A stretch of DNA of 64,000 nucleotides from an uncultured Porphyromonadaceae bacterium (lineage in GTDB: Bacteria > Bacteroidota > Bacteroidia > Bacteroidales > Muribaculaceae), in assembly GCA_947073495.1 (NCBI GenBank), contig CAMTMX010000005.1:1-64000 (forward strand), in the 5' to 3' direction. Both the position numbers and the translations under genes were made by a program. Shown piece after piece: positions 1-8,809 of the stretch (its first letter is position 1; each line of letters opens with the position of its first letter). The notes beneath the pieces are model-generated. The model searched no databases and was not told where the DNA came from. It was given only the letters and a program-made list of their open reading frames with translations.

Positions 1-2
1 TA

Positions 3-137
3 TTTTTTCTGACGAATTGTATCAGCATGGCGAAAGGTCAGTCTGATACGCCACGTCGGGAGACTGTGACCATTACCGGGCAAGTAACCTACTATGAAGG
101 TCTCGGTTGCAGGATATTGAAGAGAGGATGTTGTTGA
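3..137 (+). CDS. possible 3' end of an unidentified (lipo)protein gene truncated by the window edge
   Basis: Frame open from the left edge: FFLTNCISMAKGQSDTPRRETVTITGQVTYYEGLGCRILKRGCC*; short, no recognised family. Confidence 0.25.
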   Translation, partial: FFLTNCISMAKGQSDTPRRETVTITGQVTYYEGLGCRILKRGCC

Positions 138-165
138 TTTTTAGGAATGACGCTGATTTTTAGGA

Positions 166-275
166 GATGTTACTGATTTGAATGAATATGATACGAAAAG
201 AAACGAGAGCGATGAAATATGAAATGACAGCGTTACATTATTAAAGCCGTATTTGAATTATCGTTGTTAATTTTG
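166..275 (+). promoter_or_regulatory. putative activator-dependent promoter upstream of HTCS: conserved element 166-198 plus -7 box TAATTTTG 268-275
   Basis: TAnnTTTG -7 box; upstream 33-mer matches 8667-8699 at 27/33 positions at identical spacing. Confidence 0.5.
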
Positions 276-380
276 TATTCTAATTAAAAACGAGACAATG
301 ATAATAAAAAGAAACGACATTTGTGTATTTGCTTTCGACCATGGGATTGAGACTGTCTTTAAAATGATAATCTATGAGAA

Positions 381-412
381 TTTGGATGGTTGAATCGAAT
401 TCGTTATTTTTG
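381..412 (+). promoter_or_regulatory. putative Bacteroidota promoter (-33 TTTG 381-384, -7 TATTTTTG 405-412) for HTCS
   Basis: Matches TTTG-N20-TAnnTTTG. Confidence 0.5.
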
Positions 413-445
413 CAACAAATAGTGCGATTAAAAATTAATGATATT

Positions 446-480
446 ATTGAAATTGTTTGAACTTTTTTACGGAGATTGAT
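446..480 (+). repeat. GTTTAAAC-type leader element, short form
   Basis: TGAAATTGTTTGAACTTTTTTACGGAGATT resembles 31395-31426. Confidence 0.5.
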
Positions 481-540
481 ATTCTTATGACTTTTTACGT
501 TAAAAAGACCTCTTTCTCAACCTTATGTCATCTTTTCGGA

Positions 541-653
541 AGCTTTTGAACCTTTGATGGGTTGTTTAGCCAGCTGAACCCCCTCTTCAAGTTTCAAAAC
601 CGTCTCTAAAATATGACGAAATCTTGAAAAAGAAAAAAGTTTAAACAACTTCA
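541..653 (-). repeat. GTTTAAAC-type intergenic element, long form
   Basis: Shares CTTCAAGTTTCAAAAC...TGACGAAATCTTG...AAAGTTTAAACAAC with 42291-42370. Confidence 0.6.
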
Positions 654-737
654 TTAAAAGGGATTTTTTACCTGCCGGGCAAATATATCCTTTCGCGATT
701 AGTTAATAAAAAAGTGTTCAATTATCTATAATTTACC

Positions 738-3700
738 ATGAAACGACTTGAATTTATCCTTTATCTCGTTATCTCGGGAATATTTATATGTCTTGAGACA
801 TGGGGAAATACCACTCCGGTGAGAACCGGTCATCTGTTTGATGCTCCTGAAGTTACAATGAGCGATTATACAGATTTTTGCCGTGATAAGGAGGGGTATC
901 TATGGATCGGAACGGAAAGAGGTCTTATAAGATTTGACGGTGCCGGGTATGATATATATCGCCATGAGGAACAGGAAAGCGGTTCCTTGTCTGACAACCG
1001 TATCCTTGATTTGCTCTACGATTCAAAAGGGAGGCTTTGGGTTGGCACTGCCAACGGTCTGAACCTTTATGACCGGGCTTCAGATTCATTTCAACTCATA
1101 AAAATACCCGGAAAAGCTTTTAATGGATATATCATTGGAATGGATGAACAGGTCGACGGTACAATCACGTTTGTATTGTCGGGAGTTGGTTTGTATGTAA
1201 TTGATGATAAGAAGGGGAATGAAATGAATGCTGTCAGGTATATGCCACAGCTTCTAATGGAGAAAGAATTTAATTCACTTAAATGTGCACGCGATGGAAA
1301 AATGTATGTCGGCGACCATTTAGGATCGGTGCATGTCATATTTCCAAACGGAAATGAAAAGGTCATTCCGGTAGGCAATTCCTATATAAATGGAATTGCC
1401 TTAGAGGAAGATGGCAATCTTATCATCTCTCTTCTTAATAACTTATATAGGCTCGACACCAAGACCCTGAAGATTGAAAATTTACAAAATTGGGGGGGTA
1501 ATAGATTGAATATTAGTAAGATGTCAAGCGATGTCATAGGCGGTGATATTTATGTGGGCACTTATGGAGAGGGAGTGTGGCGCATAAGCCCTGCCGATCC
1601 TGTGGTCAAGCCATGTAAAGATTTCTATTCCCCTTTTATGGATATGGGAAGTGCTGAGGTGTCGGCAATCTATGGAGGGGGTGAGGAGAATCTGTGGCTT
1701 GGTTGCAACTATAAAGGGATAATGATGATCCCGTCACAGCGAATCCCATTTGTGTATAGGCGTATGTCGAAATACCTCCCGGGATTTGTAGGAGGCATTT
1801 CTGCATTGGCATCATCAGGCAACAATTTGCTCGCGGCAATAGGGAAAGACAAAATTTGCATTATTTCAGAAAACGGGGAATTAATAAAATCATATAATCT
1901 TCCGGAAGGCGGGACGGCTACTGACATTGAGCCATTAGGTGCCGGTAAATTGCTTGTCGGAGTTGGAAATCAGGGGGTATGGCAATTGTCGTTGACTGAT
2001 GGAAGATGGTCGCGTGTGGTAGATGTGGCGGGAGATTGTCCGTCTATATCTTTGAATTTGTGCAATAAAGAAGATCTCTTTATAGGCGCTCACGGCATAG
2101 GGATCATGTCCTACAATATGGTATCGGGAGAAAAGAAATGGCTTGATGTAGATCCGGAAGGAGACCGCCTTACCAATACTTATACCAATGAGATGGTGAA
2201 GAGCGATGATGATAAATTGTGGATAGGGCTTTATGGCGGTGTTGCATGCTATGATTTAAAGGGGGATTCACTTTTGGAAATCAATCAGGATCCATTCTTA
2301 TCGGGCTCCACCTATACTTTTGCACCTCTCGGGGGAGGAAGAATGCTTGCCGCTACAAGCCATGGACTTATAGAGGTGCATCCTGCCAAGGGAGTGACAG
2401 CTAAATACACTACTATCGACGGACTTACCGATAATGATGTAAGATCAATCACGATTGATAAAAACGGGGGAAGGTGGATAGGGACAATGAGTGGATTGTC
2501 TTATCAGGATCCTGAGACAAAAAACATCTTTGCCTATCATGGCAATTACGGATTGGTGGAAAATTCCTTCCGTCTGTCGGTGATATCAGAATCGGATGGG
2601 AAAGTATATTTTTCAAATGATCAAGGTATCACTTGCTTTATTCCGGAAGATGTATCTTCTCCACAATTCAAGTCAGACGTTAAAATCTCGGCATTATATC
2701 TTAAAGGCATTAGAGTGGCTCCCGAGACCAAGGCGGGGCGCAGGATGGTGATTGAAGGCGACCCTATGAAGCCGACGGTTGTCAATCTACCGTATTCCGA
2801 CAATGCGTTAAGTCTGCGTCTGAGCACTATGGATTTTCGTGATGCAGCAAACATTGTCTATCGGTGGAGAATGGCAGATGTGAGCGAAGAATGGATAGAG
2901 ACTCGTCCCGGGGAAAATGTGATCTATCTTCCTTATCTTGAACCCGGCTCGCATGTTTTGCAGATACAGGCGAAAGAAAACAAAGAGCTGTCTCCGGTCA
3001 CGGAGATGAAAATAAGGATTTCTCCCCCATGGTATCTTTCCACATGGGCGAAACTGTTTTATCTGCTTGTGCTTGCCACTCTTCTTTTATTGGGATGGCT
3101 TGTAATGCAGAAGAAAAAAGAGGAAAAAATCAACGATGCCAAAATTAAATTTTTCATAGATGTCTCTCACGACATACGTTCTCCGATCACCCTTATTCTC
3201 AGTCCGTTGGAATCATTGTTGAAGCGCCCGTTTGATGAGGATGTCAAACGGCAGCTTAAAACGATGCAGCGTAATGGACAAAGAATACTTAGTCTTGTGA
3301 ATCAATTGCTTGATATACGGAAGCTTGATAAGGGGAAGATGCGGTTGTCTTGCCGTAAGACCGATGTCAATTCTTTTGTAGGGGAATTGGTGGACATGTT
3401 TATTCCTCAGGCGGCGGAATGCGGGCTTACTCTTGACTTTGAGCCGAAATCAGAACTCAATAATATTTGGATCGATCGCGATAATATTGATAAAGTGCTT
3501 GTAAACCTTATCTCAAATGCGATAAAATATACGCCGAAAGGGGGGGTCATAAAGGTTGAGACTGAAAAGATGACTGATGAAAAGTTGGGAGAATGTGTCA
3601 GGATCAGTGTCATCGACACAGGAATCGGTCTTGACAGTAAAACGGAAGCGAAAATTTTTGAACGATTCTATAGGGTAAGAGAGAGTCATGCCCCGGCGAC

Positions 3701-4763
3701 TCCGGGATTTGGAATCGGGCTTGACCTGTGCCGACGTCTGGCTGAACTTCATCATGGTTCAATTTCCGGAAAAAACCGTAGGGATGGTGTGAAAGGAAGT
3801 GTATTTTCTATCCGTATCCCTATAGATGAAAGTTTTTACAGTGCCGAAGAATTTCAGATTTCTTACCACTCGGAAGAAGTTAAGGAGGAAGAGGCAAACA
3901 AACATCTCAATATGCCGGAATTGGGCGTCGGTGGAGATTCCGAAAGATTGTCAAGGAAAAAATCAATGATTTCAAAAACGGTTCTTATTGTCGACGATCA
4001 TGAAGAACTGCGTAATTATCTCTGCTACCAGCTGGCATCGTCATATAAAATGATAGGTGCAAAAGACGGGGAGGAAGCTTTGAAAATTATAATGGACAAT
4101 ACTCCCGATATCATCGTCAGCGATGTGATGATGCCCGGTATGGACGGTCTGGAACTTCTGAAAAGGGTGAAGAGCAACTCCACCACCCATCATGTCCCGG
4201 TGATTCTTTTGAGCTCGAGAAATGAACTCGCGGACCGCATGAAGGGGTGGGATAAAGGAGCCGACGGCTATCTTGGTAAACCTTTTAATATTGAGGAGCT
4301 TGAAGTGGTGATAGACACTCTCATCGAAAACAGATTGAGGGTTAAAGGCAAGTTCACCGGTGTGCGTGAGGTAGAGGAGAAGATCAGTGTCCCAAAGGTG
4401 AAAGGGAATGATGAAAAGCTGCTTGAAAAGATTATAAAGGTGATTGAAGACAACATTGATGATTCCGAATTCAATGTGGAGAAACTTTCTATTGAGGTTG
4501 GTATGAGCCGGGCACATCTGCATAGAAAGATGAAAGAGAAAATGGGATTGAACCCAAGTGATTTTATCCGCAATATCAGGCTGCGCAGGGCTTGTGAACT
4601 GCTTCGGAAACCTGACATTGAAGTCACCCAGATAGCTTATCTTGTAGGCTACACCTCGCAGCCGCATTTCTCGACCGCCTTCAAGAAATTTACAGGTTAT
4701 ACACCTTCTGAATACCGTAATAAATGCCAGACGGATTCCATGCCCGACACTTCAGACACATAA
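738..4763 (+). CDS. hybrid two-component system regulator (HTCS): signal peptide, beta-propeller repeats, Y_Y_Y, histidine kinase, receiver, AraC-type HTH
   Basis: Repeats such as GYLWIGTERGL; kinase H-box FFIDVSHDIRSPITLILSPLESL; receiver VLIVDDHEELR...DIIVSDVMMPGMDG; C-terminal AraC HTH VGYTSQPHFSTAFKKFTGYTPSEYR. Confidence 0.97.
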   Translation: MKRLEFILYLVISGIFICLETWGNTTPVRTGHLFDAPEVTMSDYTDFCRDKEGYLWIGTERGLIRFDGAGYDIYRHEEQESGSLSDNRILDLLYDSKGRLWVGTANGLNLYDRASDSFQLIKIPGKAFNGYIIGMDEQVDGTITFVLSGVGLYVIDDKKGNEMNAVRYMPQLLMEKEFNSLKCARDGKMYVGDHLGSVHVIFPNGNEKVIPVGNSYINGIALEEDGNLIISLLNNLYRLDTKTLKIENLQNWGGNRLNISKMSSDVIGGDIYVGTYGEGVWRISPADPVVKPCKDFYSPFMDMGSAEVSAIYGGGEENLWLGCNYKGIMMIPSQRIPFVYRRMSKYLPGFVGGISALASSGNNLLAAIGKDKICIISENGELIKSYNLPEGGTATDIEPLGAGKLLVGVGNQGVWQLSLTDGRWSRVVDVAGDCPSISLNLCNKEDLFIGAHGIGIMSYNMVSGEKKWLDVDPEGDRLTNTYTNEMVKSDDDKLWIGLYGGVACYDLKGDSLLEINQDPFLSGSTYTFAPLGGGRMLAATSHGLIEVHPAKGVTAKYTTIDGLTDNDVRSITIDKNGGRWIGTMSGLSYQDPETKNIFAYHGNYGLVENSFRLSVISESDGKVYFSNDQGITCFIPEDVSSPQFKSDVKISALYLKGIRVAPETKAGRRMVIEGDPMKPTVVNLPYSDNALSLRLSTMDFRDAANIVYRWRMADVSEEWIETRPGENVIYLPYLEPGSHVLQIQAKENKELSPVTEMKIRISPPWYLSTWAKLFYLLVLATLLLLGWLVMQKKKEEKINDAKIKFFIDVSHDIRSPITLILSPLESLLKRPFDEDVKRQLKTMQRNGQRILSLVNQLLDIRKLDKGKMRLSCRKTDVNSFVGELVDMFIPQAAECGLTLDFEPKSELNNIWIDRDNIDKVLVNLISNAIKYTPKGGVIKVETEKMTDEKLGECVRISVIDTGIGLDSKTEAKIFERFYRVRESHAPATPGFGIGLDLCRRLAELHHGSISGKNRRDGVKGSVFSIRIPIDESFYSAEEFQISYHSEEVKEEEANKHLNMPELGVGGDSERLSRKKSMISKTVLIVDDHEELRNYLCYQLASSYKMIGAKDGEEALKIIMDNTPDIIVSDVMMPGMDGLELLKRVKSNSTTHHVPVILLSSRNELADRMKGWDKGADGYLGKPFNIEELEVVIDTLIENRLRVKGKFTGVREVEEKISVPKVKGNDEKLLEKIIKVIEDNIDDSEFNVEKLSIEVGMSRAHLHRKMKEKMGLNPSDFIRNIRLRRACELLRKPDIEVTQIAYLVGYTSQPHFSTAFKKFTGYTPSEYRNKCQTDSMPDTSDT

Positions 4764-4807
4764 AAAGGTGTCGGAATATGGATTTCAAAAATTCATTTAG
4801 ATATAAA

Positions 4808-4848
4808 AATAAACACCCGTGGTCACAATCTTTCCACGGGTGTTTATT
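4808..4848. terminator. bidirectional hairpin terminator between convergent HTCS and GH115 genes
   Basis: AATAAACACCCGTGG / CCACGGGTGTTTATT, 15-bp perfect stem. Confidence 0.85.
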
Positions 4849-4873
4849 GTCCTGTAATCTTGGTAATGGTGTG

Positions 4874-7459
4874 TTATTGGTTTCGGATACAAGGCGACTC
4901 TGTGCCGAATAGATATTCCGGCTGATACCCTCCGCAGTCAACCACGATCTTTTCAAAAACGATACCCGGATCGAGTGGCTTAAGATATAGATACATAGCG
5001 CCATCATTGTCAGGATCGGGCAGCGGAAGTCTGACAATCTTTTCTACAACCCTGCGTGCCACTGTGGGATAAAACACGGAATAGATATTATCGGGATGTT
5101 CGTTAAGGTCACTATTGAAATTTATTTCCTGTTCCCCGGCGCCTTTGAACCCCACTACATACCTGTGTCCCTCCTTGCGAGAGAATGCCAATGTGGATTT
5201 GACCACAATATGCACGTCAACACTGTCTTTCTTTTCGGGTATGGTTATTTTGTATTCCACTGTCGCCCCTTCGGGTGAAGACGTATAAGGGGTGACAGCT
5301 ATTCCCCCAAGAGTTCTTCCCATATCCTTAAGGAGCTTCCATTCGAGATTTTCCGAAGGTGATGAAACTTTGTAGAAGTGAGGAGCCTCGATGACAACCA
5401 TTCCGTCTTTTCCGGTGTGTTGGAATCCTCCTGACAGTCCGTCGGTGTCAGGCACCCTGGAAACTTCCGGCATTTTGTCCGCCGGGAAATCGTCGTTCCA
5501 TCCGGTGTAGCCTATATGTTTCTGAATCATCATCCCGTTCCATTTCCCACCTGCAATACAATTGTTGTAATCGTGCATAAGAAGAGAATCACGTTCAAAA
5601 CATTTTTCCACCCTGTCTGCCCAGATGTTTGCCTCCGGAAGATTTGCCTCCGATTCCCGGCGGTTCATTGCCTGTGAAAAATACATATCATAAAGGTTAG
5701 ACATCAGTTGCACAGGAAACAGGATAAGTTCACGATATGGGTCTTTATATTCATCCGGAAGCGAGATAAACTGACGGAGCGCCTCGGCTTCGAGTCTTGA
5801 AAAATCTCCAGCCACTTTTCCCCATTCCCCCGTGTGGAGATTATATGTGTCGCAGTCAAGAAGTTCGGGAGTGACCCTGCCATTATATTTGCATAATAGA
5901 TTGAATATTCGGGCTGCCTCTTCCGCCTGATCAGGTCCAAGTTGTTGCTCAAAAAATTTCCGGGTATGGAGGTAGAGGTTTTCACTGTCGAACTCCTCAG
6001 GATTCCAAGCCATGTCAAGGAAAAGCGTTATAGGATATTCCATAGGTTTAAGATCGCCGACATTCAGAATCCACATACGGTCTACGCCATAATCATATGT
6101 AAGGCGCATCTGTTCCCACATATTTTGTATTGGGGTACAGTTCAATGTCTTGCTGTTGCGAGGAGCCCCCACATAGTCCACATGGTAATACATTCCCCAT
6201 CCTCCGGGGTGTTTGCGTTCCTGTTCATTGGGAAGACGCCTGACATTTCCCCAGTTGTCGTCGCAAAGAAGTAGAGTCACATCGTCGGGCACACGCAGTC
6301 CGGCATCATAATAGTCAAGCACCTCCTTATATAGAGCCCATACCTGCGGTGTCTGTTTCGGGTCATGTCCTGTCTCTTTGCGGATTATGTTTCTCTGATT
6401 TCTGATGATTTGCTTCAGAAGCTTCACATCGGCATCCGCACTCATTGCCTCGTCGCCGTCACCTCGCATTCCGATAGTCACCACATCCTCTGTGCCTTTC
6501 ATTCTTTTGATACCTTCGGAGAAAAATTTATCGAGAGTTGCACGGTTGGAAGTATAGTTCCATGCTCCGTAATCTTTCCTTTTGCGCGCCCATTCCTGAT
6601 GATTTCTTGCCATCGGTTCATGATGAGAAGTGCCGATTATGATTCCGGTTTTATCCGCAAGCGCGCTGTTTTCCGGGTCATCGGCATAGAATGCCCACGC
6701 CCACATTGCAGGCCAAAGGAAATTCCCTCTTAGCCTGAGAATAAGTTCATACACCCTTGCATAGAAACGGTGGTCACCATAATCTGTGCCATAAGTGTTT
6801 TTGACCCATTTCATAAGACATGGTCCCTCGTCGTTAAGGAATATGCCACGGTATTTCACTGCAGGTTCGCCTGCGGTATAAGTGCCCTTATCAATATAAA
6901 GCTGTTTGTGCTTGACGGGTGGCACATCTGCCCAATCATACCAGGGGGATACACCTATCTGCTCGGAGAGCTCATATAGACCATAGATGGTGCCTCTCCT
7001 GTCGCTGCCGGCAATCACGAGAGCCTCGTCTATTCCCGGAAACGGATTGATGACAGTGGTGAGAAGGTATTTTTCCCTTTTCCCTTCGATATCGGAAGCC
7101 GATAGTTTTCCATTTTTTATCAAACCGGAGATCAGAGGAGTGCCGAAAGTGCCTGCGATGATTGGAAATTTACGGGTATGGATAGAATCGTTGACAGAAA
7201 TAACAGGCGCTGACACACCGCATACCCGTTTGAAATCCAGGGAAACATTGGAGGCAGCGATCCATACCCCTTCGTTATCAGCCGGATCAAGAATCAAAGT
7301 GCCCGGATGGCTTATGCCATTATCAAGAAAAATAAGGGGAAATCTCCCTTCTTCCGGAGATTCTGAAACTATCCCCGGGTGATCAAGTGCCATTACAGGG
7401 TTTGCCATCAGTTGGAGAATGACACACACGAGAATAATTGAAATCGTTTTAATTTTCAT
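4874..7459 (-). CDS. GH115-family alpha-glucuronidase (xylan alpha-1,2-glucuronidase)
   Basis: Signal peptide; GH115-like motifs YRGIFLNDEGP, LRGNFLWPAMWAWAFYADDPENS, GTSHHEPMARNHQEW, LLLCDDNWGNVRRLP. Confidence 0.92.
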   Translation of the reverse strand: MKIKTISIILVCVILQLMANPVMALDHPGIVSESPEEGRFPLIFLDNGISHPGTLILDPADNEGVWIAASNVSLDFKRVCGVSAPVISVNDSIHTRKFPIIAGTFGTPLISGLIKNGKLSASDIEGKREKYLLTTVINPFPGIDEALVIAGSDRRGTIYGLYELSEQIGVSPWYDWADVPPVKHKQLYIDKGTYTAGEPAVKYRGIFLNDEGPCLMKWVKNTYGTDYGDHRFYARVYELILRLRGNFLWPAMWAWAFYADDPENSALADKTGIIIGTSHHEPMARNHQEWARKRKDYGAWNYTSNRATLDKFFSEGIKRMKGTEDVVTIGMRGDGDEAMSADADVKLLKQIIRNQRNIIRKETGHDPKQTPQVWALYKEVLDYYDAGLRVPDDVTLLLCDDNWGNVRRLPNEQERKHPGGWGMYYHVDYVGAPRNSKTLNCTPIQNMWEQMRLTYDYGVDRMWILNVGDLKPMEYPITLFLDMAWNPEEFDSENLYLHTRKFFEQQLGPDQAEEAARIFNLLCKYNGRVTPELLDCDTYNLHTGEWGKVAGDFSRLEAEALRQFISLPDEYKDPYRELILFPVQLMSNLYDMYFSQAMNRRESEANLPEANIWADRVEKCFERDSLLMHDYNNCIAGGKWNGMMIQKHIGYTGWNDDFPADKMPEVSRVPDTDGLSGGFQHTGKDGMVVIEAPHFYKVSSPSENLEWKLLKDMGRTLGGIAVTPYTSSPEGATVEYKITIPEKKDSVDVHIVVKSTLAFSRKEGHRYVVGFKGAGEQEINFNSDLNEHPDNIYSVFYPTVARRVVEKIVRLPLPDPDNDGAMYLYLKPLDPGIVFEKIVVDCGGYQPEYLFGTESPCIRNQ

Positions 7460-7466
7460 AACCTTT

Positions 7467-8510
7467 TCAATTGGCAGATGATAAGGTATTGCTATTTGTC
7501 TGAATAACCGGAAGCATCATTCCGTCCGGATCATAGCGGAGAGTGTCTACGCATACGGATCGCCTTCCGATAGCGCCTTTGTGACCATCTATTTCAAGCA
7601 CAGCGTTATGATAAAATAAATACCATCCGCCGTTGAATTCGATAATTCCCGGATGAATCGTGAAACTGTTTTCAGCCGGACCTGTCAGCTCTCCGCGGGG
7701 AGTCCACGGTCCTTCAATAGAGGGGGAGGTTGCATACGAAATGGTTTCCGTTCCATTCCCGATTGAGGCGTATGTGAGATAATACATCCCGTCTTTCTTA
7801 TGCAACCAGGGACCTTCTACGTATTTGGGCAAATCTATCACCCGGATTTCCCCGTCAATACCTGTCATATCCGGGGTTAGTTTCGCCATAAAACATGTGC
7901 CGTTGCCCCAGCATAACCAAGCATTGTCACCGTCAATCAGCACGGTTGGATCTATGTCGTTCCACCATCCCCGGGCACCATTGTCAGTCATGTTGTCGCT
8001 GACCAATGGTTTTCCGATGGCATCTTTAAATTGCCCTGTCGGAGAATCTGCTACCGCGACACCAATGGCTTTCCCTGTCCAGGGTTCGCCTGCCTGTACG
8101 GTTGTGAAATAATAAAACTTACCGTTCTTTTCCACCACTTGAGATGCCCATGCCTCGCCTGTAGCCCATTTGAAATCTGCCGGGCTGAGCACTGCTCCAT
8201 GGTCTGTCCAGGTCTTCATGTCGTTGGTTGAATAGCAAAGCCATTCTGTGATGTTGAATTCCTTACCCCCGGAGGCAGTATCCTGACCTTCATAATATTC
8301 ATCATGTCCGACATAGAGATACAGCCGTCCGTCGTGTACCATCGGAGCCGGATCTGCAGTGAATTTATCTCTGATAAGGGGATTTCCGTTGTAGACAAAA
8401 GTCTTCAATGAATCTGTGGAACTATCGTTGTCAGCAGTTTTTTTTGCACCTCCGCCACATGCACCGAGAATCAGGAGGCAGCTGAAAGCCATAGGAAAAA
8501 ATTTTTTCAT
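7467..8510 (-). CDS. GH43-family lipoprotein (beta-xylosidase/alpha-L-arabinofuranosidase type)
   Basis: Lipobox LLILGACGGG; TADPAPMVHDGRLYLYVGHDE, NDIDPTVLIDGDNAWLCWGN, YVEGPWLHKKDGMYYLTYA. Confidence 0.9.
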   Translation of the reverse strand: MKKFFPMAFSCLLILGACGGGAKKTADNDSSTDSLKTFVYNGNPLIRDKFTADPAPMVHDGRLYLYVGHDEYYEGQDTASGGKEFNITEWLCYSTNDMKTWTDHGAVLSPADFKWATGEAWASQVVEKNGKFYYFTTVQAGEPWTGKAIGVAVADSPTGQFKDAIGKPLVSDNMTDNGARGWWNDIDPTVLIDGDNAWLCWGNGTCFMAKLTPDMTGIDGEIRVIDLPKYVEGPWLHKKDGMYYLTYASIGNGTETISYATSPSIEGPWTPRGELTGPAENSFTIHPGIIEFNGGWYLFYHNAVLEIDGHKGAIGRRSVCVDTLRYDPDGMMLPVIQTNSNTLSSAN

Positions 8511-8611
8511 GAAATATTATTATTGTGGTTCGATAATTCTGAAATTTCACTAAGATATTCTCATGATCGATTCCCGATTGAGCATATCGAAGTCCGACGA
8601 CGTCCATATCG

Positions 8612-8619
8612 CAAAATTA
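8612..8619 (-). promoter_or_regulatory. putative -7 box (TAATTTTG on minus strand) for GH43-GH115
   Basis: CAAAATTA on + strand about 100 bp upstream of the start codon. Confidence 0.4.
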
Positions 8620-8666
8620 AAGAAAAAAAGTGAAGGAAAGATTCATGTATGTCTTTCAGTTTTTAT

Positions 8667-8776
8667 GATGCTACCGATTTGAATTGATAGGATACGAAGG
8701 GATATGAAAGGTATCCGTTTAAATACGTCTGTATTACATAGATGAGGGTGGGAGGGTCAAATATTAAGTAATTTTG
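8667..8776 (+). promoter_or_regulatory. putative activator-dependent promoter for GH43 gene: element 8667-8699, -7 box TAATTTTG 8769-8776
   Basis: Element aligns with 166-198 at identical distance to the -7 box; no TTTG at the -33 position. Confidence 0.55.
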
Positions 8777-8809
8777 TAAATGAAAAACTAATCTAACTTC
8801 CGTTAAACA

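Noticed and set aside
446-653. Repeated elements considered as CRISPR or transposon ends
   Set aside because: No regular spacer array, no cas genes, no transposase or target-site duplication visible
4041-4667. 208-aa minus-strand ORF inside the HTCS gene
   Set aside because: Antisense to conserved receiver/AraC domains; no domain of its own
8612-8721. Minus-strand GH43 promoter as a fourth member of the phase-locked operator set
   Set aside because: No TGYTAC at 100 bp from its -7 box; only a loosely similar GGATAC about 97 bp away, so not counted
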